Source of the DNA: Pseudomonas fluorescens
Lineage (GTDB): Bacteria; Pseudomonadota; Gammaproteobacteria; Pseudomonadales; Pseudomonadaceae
DNA: 64,000 nucleotides
NCBI RefSeq assembly: GCF_005938625.1
Contig: NZ_VCNJ01000019.1
Location: 44,170 to 108,169 of the forward strand
Direction of reading: 5' to 3'
Shown here: piece after piece, positions 45,877 through 55,157 of the stretch
Layout of the letters: each line of letters opens with the position of its first letter
Position numbering within the stretch: the stretch's first letter is position 1
Position numbers and translations under genes: made by a program
The notes under the pieces: generated by a model
Told to the model about the DNA's origin: nothing
Database searches by the model: none
The model's input: the letters and a program-made list of their open reading frames with translations, nothing else

Positions 45877-47295
45877 ATGACCGCCAGAACCCTCTACGAC
45901 AAACACATCGATTCGCACACGGTCTGCCGCCTCGACGATCAGGGCCATGTCCTGTTGTATATCGATCGTCAGGTGATCAACGAATACACCAGCCCGCAGG
46001 CCTTCAGCGGATTGCGTGCCGCCGGGCGCGAGGTCTGGCGGCCGGGCACGGCGCTGGCGGTGGTCGATCACGTCAACCCGACCACGCCTGTGCGCATCGC
46101 GGCAATGCCCGATGCCGGCGGCGCCCGGCAAGTATCCTATCTGGCGGAAAACTGCCGGGACTTTGGCATCGAGTTGCTGGACATCCTCGACAAACGTCAG
46201 GGCATCGAACACGTGATCGCGCCCGAGCAGGGTTTCATTCTGCCCGGCATGGTCATCGCCGCCGGTGACAGCCATACCACCACCTATGGCGCACTTGGCG
46301 CCTTCGGTTTCGGCATCGGCACCTCCGAGATCGAACACCTGCTGGCCTCGCAGACGCTGGTCTACAAACGCCTGAAAAGTATGCGCGTCACCGTCGACGG
46401 CGACCTGGCTCCGGGCTTGACGTCAAAAGACGTGATCATGGCGCTGATCGGTCGCATCGGCGCGTCCGGGGCCAGCGGTTACGCGATCGAGTTCTGCGGC
46501 TCGACCATCGACGCCCTCAGCGTTGAGGCGCGCATGACCATCTGCAACATGGCCGTCGAGGCTGGCGCGCGCGGGGCATTCATGGCGCCGGATGACAAGG
46601 TCTTCGCCTATCTCAAGGGCAAGCCGCGCGCGCCGCAAGGGGCGCTGTGGGAACAAGGCGTGAAGAAGTGGCGTGAACTGCGCAGTGATCCCGGTGCGCT
46701 GTTTGATCGTGAGATTCACCTTGATGCCAGTGTGCTGGAACCGATGGTCACCTGGGGCACCAGCCCCGATCAGGCTGCCGCGATCGGTGCGCGGGTGCCG
46801 GATCCGCAAGCAATCAGCGATCCGATCCTGCGCCAGGACATGCGCCGCGCCCTCAACTATATGGGCCTGGAAGCGGGCATGGCGCTCAGCGACATCGTTA
46901 TCAGCCACGCCTTTATCGGTTCGTGCACCAACGCGCGAATCGAAGATCTTCGGGATGCCGCCAGCGTCGTGCGCGGTCAGCAGGTGGCCGGGCATGTGCG
47001 CGCGATGATTGTCCCCGGCTCCAGCGAAGTTCGCGCGCAGGCCGAGGCCGAGGGGCTGGCGCAGATCTTTATCGACGCCGGATTCGAATGGCGCCAGTCC
47101 GGCTGCTCGATGTGTCTAGCGATGAACGACGATGTCCTCGCGCCCGGCGACCGCTGCGCATCCAGCACCAACCGCAACTTTGAAGGTCGTCAGGGCGCCG
47201 GCGCGCGCACTCATCTGATGAGCCCGGCCATGGTTGCCGCCGCTGCGATCAGCGGTCGACTCACCGATATCCGCCACTTTGGAGTACGCCCATGA
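45877..47295 (+). CDS. leuC: 3-isopropylmalate dehydratase-like large subunit (divergent LeuC)
   Basis: 472 aa, aconitase fold. The iron-sulfur ligands are visible in SCTNARIEDL and the QSGCSMCLAMNDD pair; GDSHTTTYGALGAFGFGIGTSE and SSTNRNFEGRQGAGARTHL are conserved. The N-terminus (HIDSHTVCRLDDQGHV) differs from the biosynthetic LeuC of this genus, and leuB is absent, so this is probably a paralogue acting on another hydroxyacid, with isopropylmalate itself possible. It overlaps leuD by 4 nt. The ATG at 45877 gives the family length; a GTG at 45865 is an alternative. Both lack a strong ribosome-binding site. Confidence 0.82.
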   Translation: MTARTLYDKHIDSHTVCRLDDQGHVLLYIDRQVINEYTSPQAFSGLRAAGREVWRPGTALAVVDHVNPTTPVRIAAMPDAGGARQVSYLAENCRDFGIELLDILDKRQGIEHVIAPEQGFILPGMVIAAGDSHTTTYGALGAFGFGIGTSEIEHLLASQTLVYKRLKSMRVTVDGDLAPGLTSKDVIMALIGRIGASGASGYAIEFCGSTIDALSVEARMTICNMAVEAGARGAFMAPDDKVFAYLKGKPRAPQGALWEQGVKKWRELRSDPGALFDREIHLDASVLEPMVTWGTSPDQAAAIGARVPDPQAISDPILRQDMRRALNYMGLEAGMALSDIVISHAFIGSCTNARIEDLRDAASVVRGQQVAGHVRAMIVPGSSEVRAQAEAEGLAQIFIDAGFEWRQSGCSMCLAMNDDVLAPGDRCASSTNRNFEGRQGAGARTHLMSPAMVAAAAISGRLTDIRHFGVRP

Positions 47296-47906
47296 GCCTG
47301 CAACCTTTCACTCTGGTCAGCGGTCAGGCCGCGCCGTTATTGGCGGCCAATGTCGACACTGACGTGATCATGCCCAAGCAGTTCCTCAAAGGCATTGATC
47401 GTCAGGGACTCGATCGCGGCTTGTTTTTCGATTTGAGGTTTCTGCGCGATGGCAGCCCCAACCCCGATTTCGTGTTGAACAGACCGGCGTGGCAGGGCGC
47501 GAGTTTTCTGCTGGTCGGGCCGAATTTTGGCTGCGGTTCCAGCCGCGAACACGCGGTCTGGGGCTTGCAGCAAATGGGTATTCGCGCCTTGATCGGCAGC
47601 AGTTTCGCCGGGATCTTCTACGACAATTGCCAGCGTAACGGGGTGTTGTTGATCACCCTGGATGAAGCGCAGGTGCAACGCATCGGACAGCTTGTCGGTC
47701 AGGCTGAAACGGCGCGGATCAGTATTGATTTAGAGACGCAGCAGATTGGCCTGGCGGATGGCAGCGTAATCGACTTTCAGATCGACACCCTGCGCAAGAC
47801 TGCGTTGATCCTCGGTCTGGATGCTATCGGCAGTACCTTGCAACGGCGCGAGCAGATCAAAACCTTCGAACGCGAACATCTGGCCAACAACCCTTGGCTC
47901 TCCTGA
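47292..47906 (+). CDS. leuD: 3-isopropylmalate dehydratase-like small subunit (LeuD)
   Basis: 204 aa, swivel domain of the aconitase family. Motifs: LLAANVDTDVIMPKQFLKGI, FLLVGPNFGCGSSREHAVW, GIRALIGSSFAGIFYDN. It completes the LeuC active site; substrate as for its partner. Translationally coupled to leuC (ATGA overlap). Followed by a REP doublet and a convergent LysR gene that may regulate the pair. Confidence 0.86.
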   Translation: MSLQPFTLVSGQAAPLLAANVDTDVIMPKQFLKGIDRQGLDRGLFFDLRFLRDGSPNPDFVLNRPAWQGASFLLVGPNFGCGSSREHAVWGLQQMGIRALIGSSFAGIFYDNCQRNGVLLITLDEAQVQRIGQLVGQAETARISIDLETQQIGLADGSVIDFQIDTLRKTALILGLDAIGSTLQRREQIKTFEREHLANNPWLS

Positions 47907-47922
47907 CCCACACTAATCCCCT

Positions 47923-48011
47923 TGTAGGAGTGAGCCTGCTCGCGATAGCGGTGGATCAGTCAGAATTGTTGTATCTGACACACCGCTATCGCGAGCAGGC
48001 TCACTCCTACA
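47923..48011. repeat. REP doublet, GAGTGAGCCTGCTCGCG type
   Basis: Both arms (TGTAGGAGTGAGCCTGCTCG plus CGATAGCGGTG, and the complement) equal those at 689-776; only the centre differs. It separates convergent leuD and the LysR gene. Confidence 0.9.
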
Positions 48012-48032
48012 TGGTTTTTGTGGTGTTTTGAG

Positions 48033-48947
48033 CTATAGCGACAGGCTTTTGAAATGCGCCTGCAAAAACTCCACACACGCGCGCAACTTCCCCGAATGCG
48101 CCAGGCGCGTCGGGTACACTGCCCAGACATTGGCACTCTGGCTGTAATCCTCCAGCACCTGCACCAAGCGTCCTTGCTCCAACAGCGGCTTCACATCCCA
48201 CAACGAGCGCAACAACACCCCGCGCCCGTCCAGTGCCCACTGCAAAACAATCTCGCCATTGTTTGACGACAACGGCCCGCTGACGCGCACGCTCTCTTGT
48301 CCGCTATCACGATCCAGATTCCAGATACCGAAGGCGTTGTCGCGCTCCTTGATCACCAGGCAATCGTGCTGCTGCAGTTCGTCCAGCGTCTGCGGCGTGC
48401 CGCGACGTTGCAGATAACCCGGGGCGGCGCACAGCACGCGCCGGTTGCTGGCCAGACATCGGCCGATGTGCTGGCCGGGAATGTCGTCACCAACGCGGAT
48501 CTCCAGATCGAAGCCTTCATTGATGATGTCCACCACCCGGTCAAACAGGTCGAGGCGAATCTCCAGTTCTGGATAACGTTCGGCCAGCAACGACACCGCC
48601 GGGGCCACGTGATTGCGACCGAAACCGAAGCTGCTACAAATGTGCAAACGCCCACGCGGGCTGTCGTGGGCGTCGGACAATTCGTCGTGTAGTTGCTGGA
48701 AATCATCGAGAATGCGCAACGCCCAGCGCTGCACCCGTTCACCGTCCTCGGTCAGCGAGACGCGACGGCTGGTGCGGTGCAGCAGGCGAGTGCCAAGGGT
48801 GGTTTCAAGAATCTGGATGCGCTTGCTGACATAGGCCGGCGACAGGCCCAGTTCATCCGCAGCGGCGGCAAAGCCATTCTTGCGGATCACGGTGAGCAGC
48901 ACACGCAGGTCTTCGGGCAGGGGCACGGTGTCTTTCTTCTGGGACAT
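48033..48947 (-). CDS. LysR-family transcriptional regulator
   Basis: 304 aa. N-terminal winged helix-turn-helix (LRVLLTVIRKNGFAAAADEL, LSPAYVSKRIQILETTLG, RLLHRTSRRVSLTEDG) and a C-terminal inducer domain of the CrgA/DmlR-like group. The ATG at 48947 gives MSQKKDTVPLPEDLRV; the upstream open frame is not supported. It is convergent with leuCD and co-oriented with the haloacetate dehalogenase upstream, 60 bp away, so which of them it controls is open. Confidence 0.85.
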   Translation of the reverse strand: MSQKKDTVPLPEDLRVLLTVIRKNGFAAAADELGLSPAYVSKRIQILETTLGTRLLHRTSRRVSLTEDGERVQRWALRILDDFQQLHDELSDAHDSPRGRLHICSSFGFGRNHVAPAVSLLAERYPELEIRLDLFDRVVDIINEGFDLEIRVGDDIPGQHIGRCLASNRRVLCAAPGYLQRRGTPQTLDELQQHDCLVIKERDNAFGIWNLDRDSGQESVRVSGPLSSNNGEIVLQWALDGRGVLLRSLWDVKPLLEQGRLVQVLEDYSQSANVWAVYPTRLAHSGKLRACVEFLQAHFKSLSL

Positions 48948-49007
48948 GTCAAAACGAACACTGGCGGCAGAAGCCGCCAGCATAGCACCGAGATCCGACG
49001 GCTCGAC

Positions 49008-49883
49008 TCAGCGCAAAAAGGCCAGTGCTTCGGCGAGCAACGGTTCGGGGATTTCTTCGGCAATGTAATGGCCGGCGGGCAAGGCCTGGCCGCTGACGTT
49101 GGTCGCCACTTGCTGCCACTCCTTGAGCGGATCGAAGCAGCGTCCGACCGTGCCTTCGGCGCCCCACAACACGCGCAGTGGCAGACTCAGGTGACGCCCG
49201 GCAGCGATGTCGGCGCGGTCGTGTTCAAGATCAATGCCGGCGCTGGCGCGATAGTCTTCGCAGATGCCGCGAGCGCTGCCCGGTTGCTGCAGGCAGCGCA
49301 GGTATTCGCCGAAGGCTGCATCGGTAAATGGCTTGAGCCCGGCGCTGCGACTGCCCATGACGCTGCGCAAATACGCTTCGGGATCGGCTTCGAGCAAGGT
49401 TTCCGGCAGTGGCGCCGGGCGGATCAGGAAGAACCAGTGCCAATACGCGCGGGCGAAGGCTTCGTTGGTTTGCGCGTACATCGATAGGGTCGGGGCGATG
49501 TCGAGCAGCATCATGCGCTGCACGGCGTCGGGGTGGTCGAGCGCCAGGCGGTGGGCGACCCGCGCGCCACGGTCGTGAGCGAGGATCGAAAACTGCTCGA
49601 AGCCCAGCGACTGCATCAACTCGACATTGTCGCGGGCCATTTCGCGTTTCGAGTAATTAACGTGCAACTCATCGGCCGCCGGGCGACTGCTGTCACCGTA
49701 ACCACGCAGGTCAGCGGCGACCACGGTGAAGTGTTCGGCCAGTTGTTCGGCAATCTTGTGCCAGATCACGTGGGTCTGCGGGTGCCCGTGCAACAGCAGC
49801 AGGCCCGGGCCGCTGCCGCCGAGGCGGTAGGCGATGTCGACGCCGTTGACGTGGCGCTGGTCTTTGCGGAATCCGGCAAACAT
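49008..49883 (-). CDS. Haloacetate dehalogenase-type alpha/beta hydrolase
   Basis: 291 aa. It shows the whole fluoroacetate dehalogenase active-site pattern: nucleophile D104 with R105 and R108 in AHDRGARVAHRLALDHPD, D128 in LLDIAP, H149-W150 in YWHWFFLIRP for halide binding, Tyr in EDYRASAGID and catalytic H272 in AGHYIAEEIPE. The family cleaves carbon-halogen bonds of small haloacids (fluoro- or chloroacetate) to glycolate. Some relatives with the same residues are ordinary epoxide hydrolases or esterases, so activity is inferred from the residues. No haloacid transporter is next to it. Confidence 0.82.
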   Translation of the reverse strand: MFAGFRKDQRHVNGVDIAYRLGGSGPGLLLLHGHPQTHVIWHKIAEQLAEHFTVVAADLRGYGDSSRPAADELHVNYSKREMARDNVELMQSLGFEQFSILAHDRGARVAHRLALDHPDAVQRMMLLDIAPTLSMYAQTNEAFARAYWHWFFLIRPAPLPETLLEADPEAYLRSVMGSRSAGLKPFTDAAFGEYLRCLQQPGSARGICEDYRASAGIDLEHDRADIAAGRHLSLPLRVLWGAEGTVGRCFDPLKEWQQVATNVSGQALPAGHYIAEEIPEPLLAEALAFLR

Positions 49884-50009
49884 CGGGCTGATCCTTTTTC
49901 AGGGTTCTTGTTGGCTGCATCCTGAAATCGTCCGGCGTTCGCGGCAAGGGGCAAAGCGTGGTGGGCCGGTTCATGAAGTGTGTTCGTGGAGTTTTGTGTT
50001 GCCTGTGCC

Positions 50010-50113
50010 GGCCCCTTCGCGAGCAAGCTCGCTCCCACAGGAATTTTCGGTGTGACCACTATCCATGCCACCCAACGAAACCCTGTGGGAGCGAGCTTGC
50101 TCGCGAAAGGGCC
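50010..50113. repeat. REP doublet, GAGCGAGCTTGCTCGCG type
   Basis: CCCCTTCGCGAGCAAGCTCG plus CTCCCACAGG is mirrored by CCTGTGGGAGCGAGCTTGCT plus CGCGAAAGGG, with about 40 nt between. Located between the dehalogenase promoter side and the VOC gene end. Confidence 0.9.
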
Positions 50114-50132
50114 AGCCCAGACAACCAAGAAG

Positions 50133-50591
50133 CTAGCCTTGGCTGAACATCTCCATCGCCCGCTGCTTGATCTGCTCTTCAGTCAGATCCTCCTTGCGCG
50201 AGGCCAGAAACCACAGATGCCCATACGGATCCTTCAACGTCCCGCTGCGATCCCCGTAGAACTGATCCTTGACCTCGGCCACCGCCGTCGCGCCGGCCTC
50301 CAGCGCCCGTTGGAACGATTTGTCGACATCGGTCACATACAGATGCAAACCGACTGACACGGCTTTATCAGGACTGCTCAACGGCCCCTGATCACACGGC
50401 GAACCGAGCATGATCGCGCTGTCACCAATGCGCAGTTCGGCGTGGCCGATGCCGCCGTCGGGCATGGTCAGGCGCATGACTTCGGTGGCACCGAAGGCTT
50501 TTTTATAGAAATCGATGGCCTCGGCGGCTTTGTGGATGCCGAGATACGGGGTAATGCTGTGATACCCCTCGGGAATGGGTTTGACGCTCAT
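50133..50591 (-). CDS. VOC-family (PhnB/glyoxalase-like) protein
   Basis: 152 aa, single vicinal-oxygen-chelate module pair. Typical residues are YLGIHKAAEAIDFYKKAFGA, HAELRIGDSAIMLG, VTDVDKSFQRALEAGATAVA and the closing DPYGHLWFLAS. Relatives are PhnB-like proteins or bleomycin-resistance-type binders; no catalytic role can be given. It stands alone between a REP doublet and soxR. Confidence 0.83.
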   Translation of the reverse strand: MSVKPIPEGYHSITPYLGIHKAAEAIDFYKKAFGATEVMRLTMPDGGIGHAELRIGDSAIMLGSPCDQGPLSSPDKAVSVGLHLYVTDVDKSFQRALEAGATAVAEVKDQFYGDRSGTLKDPYGHLWFLASRKEDLTEEQIKQRAMEMFSQG

Positions 50592-50694
50592 GACGTTCTC
50601 CCTGATTTTTGTTCTATGAGATGTGGCTCCACCGGATTTGTGGAAGATTCACTATAGAACTGTCCTCGCCGTGCAAATTTTTGCCCGACGAGCG

Positions 50695-51147
50695 TCAGTC
50701 TTTGGGAAAGTGCGGCCCCGGTCCCTGTTCACCCAGCACATCCCCCTGATTGCGCAGCGGGCAGGCCTCCATCGACAAGCAGCCGCAACCAATGCAGCCA
50801 TTGAGCCGATCGCGCAGTAGCGTCAATTGCTCGATTCGCTCATCCAGCTCCCGGCGCCATTGCTGCGAGAGGAATTTCCAGTCCGCCGCGGTAGGCGCAC
50901 GATCGTCCGGAAGAATCTTCAGCGCTTCGCCAATTTCCGCCAATGGAATCCCCAGCCGCTGCGCGACTTTGATCAACGCCACCCGACGCAGCACTTCGCG
51001 CGGATAACGTCGTTGGTTGCCGGCATTGCGCTGACTCTTGATCAACCCCTTGGCTTCATAAAAGTGCAGGGCGGTTACTGCGACGCCGCTGCGCGCCGCG
51101 ACTTCGCCAACCGTTAACTGTTTGTGCACATTTTCTTTGCTGATCAT
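50695..51147 (-). CDS. soxR: Redox-sensing regulator SoxR
   Basis: 150 aa, MerR family. Helix-turn-helix [20 protein letters not shown], dimer helix, and the [2Fe-2S] cluster cysteines C118, C121, C123 and C129 in [13 protein letters not shown], spaced CxxCxCx5C. In pseudomonads SoxR responds to redox-active compounds such as phenazines and switches on a few efflux and monooxygenase genes, not the superoxide regulon. It is divergent from the monooxygenase gene, with a SoxR box between. Confidence 0.95.
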   Translation of the reverse strand: MISKENVHKQLTVGEVAARSGVAVTALHFYEAKGLIKSQRNAGNQRRYPREVLRRVALIKVAQRLGIPLAEIGEALKILPDDRAPTAADWKFLSQQWRRELDERIEQLTLLRDRLNGCIGCGCLSMEACPLRNQGDVLGEQGPGPHFPKD

Positions 51148-51164
51148 TTGAAGACAGCTCTTGA

Positions 51165-51182
51165 CCTTGACTTAACTGGAGG
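51165..51182 (+). promoter_or_regulatory. SoxR box in the monooxygenase promoter
   Basis: CCTTGACTTAACTGGAGG matches the 18-bp SoxR site (CCTCAAGTTAACTTGAGG) at 14 positions. It overlaps a TTGACC -35 at 51161 and lies before a TACCCT -10 at 51186, giving the long 19-bp spacer that MerR-type activators correct by DNA twisting. Confidence 0.85.
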
Positions 51183-51240
51183 TTTTACCCTGCAGGTCTT
51201 CGAGTCGCAAGGCTCGTCTTACGTTGAGTGGGGGCATTCC

Positions 51241-51594
51241 ATGAACAACCGCAGTTTCACCCAGTTGATCGAATTCGAAATTGAACCACGCCAGCAACCC
51301 GCATTGGTCACTGCACTATCGCTGCAGACCGAGCGTCTGGCTCAGCGTTACGACGGTTTCGTCAGCGCCAGTGTGCAGGCCAGCGATGACGGCCGGCGTG
51401 TGCTGAGTTTTCTGCAATGGCAGTCCCGCGAGGCGGGGGAGGCAGCATTTCGCAGCTTCGAGAGTGGCGAGCAGGATTTCTGGCAACTGATTCACACCCA
51501 TCAGGCGAAAACCGTCACCTTCAATTCGTTCCAGGTGCTGAGCAGCATCGCCCGCAGTCACGACGATGCGCTGCACTGCAACCTGGTCGGCTAG
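51241..51594 (+). CDS. Antibiotic-biosynthesis-type monooxygenase, SoxR target
   Basis: 117 aa, ferredoxin-like ABM fold: FTQLIEFEIEPRQQPALVTA, LAQRYDGFVSASVQASDDG, RRVLSFLQWQSREAGEAAF. The same gene next to soxR in P. aeruginosa (PA2274) is a known SoxR-activated gene, probably altering redox-active quinones or phenazines. The ATG at 51241 follows GTGGGGG; the open frame from 51124 would run through the promoter and is rejected. Its last 4 bases overlap the convergent sfnR end. Confidence 0.85.
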   Translation: MNNRSFTQLIEFEIEPRQQPALVTALSLQTERLAQRYDGFVSASVQASDDGRRVLSFLQWQSREAGEAAFRSFESGEQDFWQLIHTHQAKTVTFNSFQVLSSIARSHDDALHCNLVG

Positions 51595-52694
51595 ATCGAC
51601 AGCTGGATCAAGCGCTCGCCCTGCAGGTTTTCCGTGAGTCGCCGCTTGTTCACCGCCAGTTCACCGATCTTGATCAGCCGTGTACGCGTGACGTTGCGGC
51701 TCAAACCGAGCAATGCCGCGGTGTGCACCTGGTTGTAATGGCAAAAGCGATACGCCGCGCGTAACAAGGCGTCTTCGACTTTCTCGTGTAACGCGCCGGC
51801 CTGTTGCGCGAACAGTTTTTGGAAGGCCTGTTCCAGCAACGCCTCCGGTGAATCATCGGCACTGCTGTGATGATCGTCCGGGCGATCGATGCGCAGATTC
51901 GACAGGCGCAAGTCATCGCGCTCGATCACACCGTTGCGGCAGATCAGCAGGGTGTGGTGGATGACGTTTTCCAGCTCACGAATATTGCCCGGCCAACTGT
52001 AAGCACGCAGTTTGTGCTCAGCGCCGGGGCTGATGCTGACACGCCCGTAACCGAGACGTTGGCTGTAAGCCTCAATGAAATGGCGCGTGAGCGGCAGTAT
52101 GTCGCCTGGACGGTCGCGCAGCGGGCTCAGTTCCAGATTGACCACGTTGAGGCGGTAATACAGATCCTCGCGGAAATGGCCGGCATTGATGGCTTTTTCC
52201 AGCTGCACGTTGGTCGCTGCCAGCACCCTTACATCGATGGGGATACTTTTACGCGAGCCCAGTCGCACCACTTCGCGCTCCTGCAAAACCCGCAACAACT
52301 TCACCTGAATCGCCATCGGCAGATCGCCGATCTCATCGAGAAACAAGGTGCCGCCGTCCGCTTCCTCGAACCATCCGGCCTTGGCGCTCAGCGCACCGGT
52401 GAACGCGCCTTTTTCATGACCGAACAATTCCGCTTCCACCAGCGATTCGGAAAACGCCCCGCAATTGACTGCGATAAACGGCCGGTGACGGCGGTTGCTG
52501 AGGTTATGAATATGCCGCGCCACCAGCTCTTTGCCAGTACCGGTCTCGCCGATGATCAGCACGCTCGCTTCACTCGGCGCGACCTGTTGCAAATGCTCGA
52601 GCAGGGCCTGGGATTTCGGATCTTCGAAGACCTGCGCGGTGGCGCGGATCGACGTGGCGAGCGCGGGGGAGGGCGGTAGGGTCAGCAGTTGCAT
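51591..52694 (-). CDS. sfnR: Sigma-54-dependent activator SfnR
   Basis: 367 aa. An AAA+ domain begins almost at once: Walker [13 protein letters not shown], sigma-54 contact loop [13 protein letters not shown], Walker [14 protein letters not shown], arginine finger region EDLYYRLNV; it ends in a Fis-type DNA-binding helix pair ([20 protein letters not shown]). It lacks an N-terminal sensor domain, as SfnR does, so control is by its own level under sulfate starvation. It is the last gene of msuEDC-sfnR and presumably activates the sigma-54 promoter before msuE. Confidence 0.88.
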   Translation of the reverse strand: MQLLTLPPSPALATSIRATAQVFEDPKSQALLEHLQQVAPSEASVLIIGETGTGKELVARHIHNLSNRRHRPFIAVNCGAFSESLVEAELFGHEKGAFTGALSAKAGWFEEADGGTLFLDEIGDLPMAIQVKLLRVLQEREVVRLGSRKSIPIDVRVLAATNVQLEKAINAGHFREDLYYRLNVVNLELSPLRDRPGDILPLTRHFIEAYSQRLGYGRVSISPGAEHKLRAYSWPGNIRELENVIHHTLLICRNGVIERDDLRLSNLRIDRPDDHHSSADDSPEALLEQAFQKLFAQQAGALHEKVEDALLRAAYRFCHYNQVHTAALLGLSRNVTRTRLIKIGELAVNKRRLTENLQGERLIQLSI

Positions 52695-52730
52695 GGACTC
52701 GTCCTTCTTTTTAGTTCAAATGCAGGCAGG

Positions 52731-53918
52731 TCAGGAATAGAAGGTCGGCACCGGCAGCGATTGATTCAGCGCCCAGTCGCCCAACTCATGGAGTTTGTAG
52801 TCCAGCGGGTCGTGCAGGGTTTGCGTGCGCAGGTTGCGCCAGTGGCGGTCGAGACGCAGGGAGGCATGAGTGGAGCGCGCTCCGGTCACTTCGAACAAAC
52901 GGCTGCAAATCTCCAGGCCCTGACGGCTGGCGGCGACTTTGGCGGTGGCAATCGCGGTGGCGACACGACCACGCTCTTCGGCACTGAGATTTGCGCCTTT
53001 GGCCCAGGCCTCATCGAGCAGCGCCGCTGCGCGTTCGACCAACAGGCGAATGCCTTCCAGCGCCACCCAGAACTCGCCGTAATGCGCGAGCACGTACGGG
53101 TCTTCACGCACATCGCGCGCCGTGGATTTATGCCAAAGCCGGGTTTCACTAAGGGTGTATTGCCGGGCCTCTTCGAAAGCGCCTTCGGCAATCCCGAGAA
53201 ACATATGCGTGAAAGTCAGTTGCGCGATCAATGGCCGTAAACAAGCGAACGGCGTACTCAGCGGACCTGGATCGAGGAGCAGTTCCGACTCTTCGACGCG
53301 TACTCGTTCAAACGTGGCGCTGCCGCTGTCGGTCTGACGCTGGCCGATGTTGTTCCAGTCGTTGTGCAGGGTGATGCCACTGCGTCCGCTGGGAATCGCC
53401 GCGATCAGCAACTTGCCGCCCGCGCTTTCATCGACCGCCGAAGCGATCAACATCTGTGAGTCGCTGGCGCCGGAACAGAAGCTTTTCTTCCCGGAAAACT
53501 CGCGCCAACCACCGAGATCCTTGACCACGGTGCGGGTGTCGAGCGGGTTCAGCGCGTTGCCCCAGAACCAGTTCTGCCGCGCGGTCTGTTCGAACCACGG
53601 CTGCCATTGTTCTGGCCGGGAAAACAGACGCACGGTGGCGAGCATCAAGTGATGAAAGCCGAACACGTGGGCGATCGAACTGTCGACCTTGGCGAATTCG
53701 CGAACGACTTGCAGGGTTTCGCTCCAGCTCGCGCCGAGGCCGCCGTAGCGGGTGGGAATGCTCAGAGCCAGCAGGCCACTGTCGCGCAGGGCATCACGCT
53801 CGGCCTTCGGCGTGCCACCACGTTCGTCACGCTCGACGGCAGTCAGGGCAAACTCGGCGGCCAGTTGGCGGGCGGTTTGCAACGGGGATAACAAAGTACT
53901 TTGCGGTTTGGCGGTCAC
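52731..53918 (-). CDS. msuC: FMNH2-dependent methanesulfinate monooxygenase MsuC
   Basis: 395 aa, acyl-CoA dehydrogenase/DszC fold used here as a reduced-flavin monooxygenase. Segments: LSIPTRYGGLGASWSETLQV, FGFHHLMLATVRLF, FSGKKSFCSGASDSQMLIAS, HNDWNNIGQRQTDSGSATF and the C-terminal TGARSTHASLRLDRHWRNLR. It oxidises methanesulfinate to methanesulfonate, the MsuD substrate, with flavin supplied by MsuE. Gene order equals PA2357-PA2354. SfnC-type names are used for relatives; the neighbours favour MsuC. A hairpin element lies just upstream. Confidence 0.87.
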   Translation of the reverse strand: MTAKPQSTLLSPLQTARQLAAEFALTAVERDERGGTPKAERDALRDSGLLALSIPTRYGGLGASWSETLQVVREFAKVDSSIAHVFGFHHLMLATVRLFSRPEQWQPWFEQTARQNWFWGNALNPLDTRTVVKDLGGWREFSGKKSFCSGASDSQMLIASAVDESAGGKLLIAAIPSGRSGITLHNDWNNIGQRQTDSGSATFERVRVEESELLLDPGPLSTPFACLRPLIAQLTFTHMFLGIAEGAFEEARQYTLSETRLWHKSTARDVREDPYVLAHYGEFWVALEGIRLLVERAAALLDEAWAKGANLSAEERGRVATAIATAKVAASRQGLEICSRLFEVTGARSTHASLRLDRHWRNLRTQTLHDPLDYKLHELGDWALNQSLPVPTFYS

Positions 53919-53942
53919 ACCAACACTCCTGAATTCACTCAG

Positions 53943-53992
53943 CCTGTGTAGGAGCTGACGCAGGCCCGAGCCTGCGGTAGCTCCTACACAGG
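53943..53992. repeat. Hairpin/REP element between msuD and msuC
   Basis: CCTGTGTAGGAGCT plus GACGCAGGC is mirrored by GCCTGCGGT plus AGCTCCTACACAGG, a nearly perfect 23-bp stem with a 4-nt loop. It lies inside the msu operon transcript and could reduce or stabilise expression of msuC and sfnR. Confidence 0.85.
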
Positions 53993-54001
53993 GGATCCGG
54001 T

Positions 54002-55147
54002 TTACGCCGAGGCTTTTGTGGGCAACACATCATTGGCAATCATTTCGCCAAACGGCCCGGTCAGGTTGGTTACGCCACGTCCGGCCAGACTCGCGTAAGG
54101 CTCGGGCAGCAGCGGGAACACCAGCTCTGCAAAGCGGTAAGCCTCTTCCAGATGCGGATAACCGGAGAAGATGAAGCTTTCGATGCCCAGGTCCGCGTAT
54201 TCCTTGATCCGCGCCGCCACTTGCTGCGGATCGCCGACCAATGCCGTACCCGCACCGCCGCGCACCAGACCGACGCCGGCCCACAGGTTAGGGGCAATTT
54301 CGAGGTTATCGCGACGGCCATCGTGCAATGCCGCCATGCGCCGCTGACCCTCGGAGTCGAACCGCGAGAAGGACTTCTGTGCAGCCTCGATGGTCTCGTC
54401 GCTGATGTGTTCGATCAGTTTGTCTGCGGCTTTCCAGGCCTCTTCGGCGGTCTCGCGCACGATCACATGCAAGCGGATGCCGAACTTCACCTTGCGTCCA
54501 TGCCGCGCCGCGCGTTCGCGTACATCGGCGAGTTTTTCCGCGACGGCGGCCGGAGGCTCGCCCCAGGTCAGATAGACGTCGACCTGTTCGGCGGCCAGAT
54601 CATGCGCGGCATCGGAGGAACCGCCGAAGTACAGCGGCGGATAGGGTTTCTGCACCGGCGGATACAGTGCTTTGGCGTTCTGCACCTTCAAATGCTTGCC
54701 GTCGAAATCCACCGCCTCGCCTTGCAACACGCGCCTCCAGATCCTCAGGAATTCATCGGTAACTTCATAGCGCTCGGCGTGACTGAGGAAACTGCCGTCG
54801 CCACGGTTTTCGTCCGGATCGCCGCCGGTCACCACGTTGATCAACAAGCGGCCGTTGGATAAGCGATCCAGAGTTGCCGCCATGCGCGCCGAGACCGTCG
54901 GCGAAATGATCCCCGGTCGGATCGCCACCAGATACCGCAGGCGTTCGGTCAGCGGCACCAGCGCCGAGGCGATCACCCACGAGTCCTCGCAGGAGCGCCC
55001 GGTGGGAATCAGCACGCCGTGGTAACCAAGGCTGTCGGCGGCCTGCGCCACTTGTTTCAAATAGTTGAGCGTGACCGGGCGCGCGCCTTGGGTGGTGCCC
55101 AGATAGTGGCCATCACCGTGGGTCGGCAGGAACCAGAAAACATCCAT
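54002..55147 (-). CDS. msuD: FMNH2-dependent methanesulfonate monooxygenase MsuD
   Basis: 381 aa, bacterial luciferase-like (SsuD/MsuD) fold. Motifs: [70 protein letters not shown] and the C-terminal [17 protein letters not shown]. It releases sulfite from methanesulfonate or other short alkanesulfonates. MsuD and SsuD are close; absence of ssuABC and the presence of msuC and sfnR decide. Ten base pairs follow msuE, so it is in the same operon. Confidence 0.92.
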   Translation of the reverse strand: MDVFWFLPTHGDGHYLGTTQGARPVTLNYLKQVAQAADSLGYHGVLIPTGRSCEDSWVIASALVPLTERLRYLVAIRPGIISPTVSARMAATLDRLSNGRLLINVVTGGDPDENRGDGSFLSHAERYEVTDEFLRIWRRVLQGEAVDFDGKHLKVQNAKALYPPVQKPYPPLYFGGSSDAAHDLAAEQVDVYLTWGEPPAAVAEKLADVRERAARHGRKVKFGIRLHVIVRETAEEAWKAADKLIEHISDETIEAAQKSFSRFDSEGQRRMAALHDGRRDNLEIAPNLWAGVGLVRGGAGTALVGDPQQVAARIKEYADLGIESFIFSGYPHLEEAYRFAELVFPLLPEPYASLAGRGVTNLTGPFGEMIANDVLPTKASA

Positions 55148-55157
55148 GAACGGCTCC

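Noticed and set aside
51124..51240. N-terminal extension of the ABM monooxygenase
   Set aside because: It would run through the SoxR box and the promoter; the family length fits the ATG at 51241.
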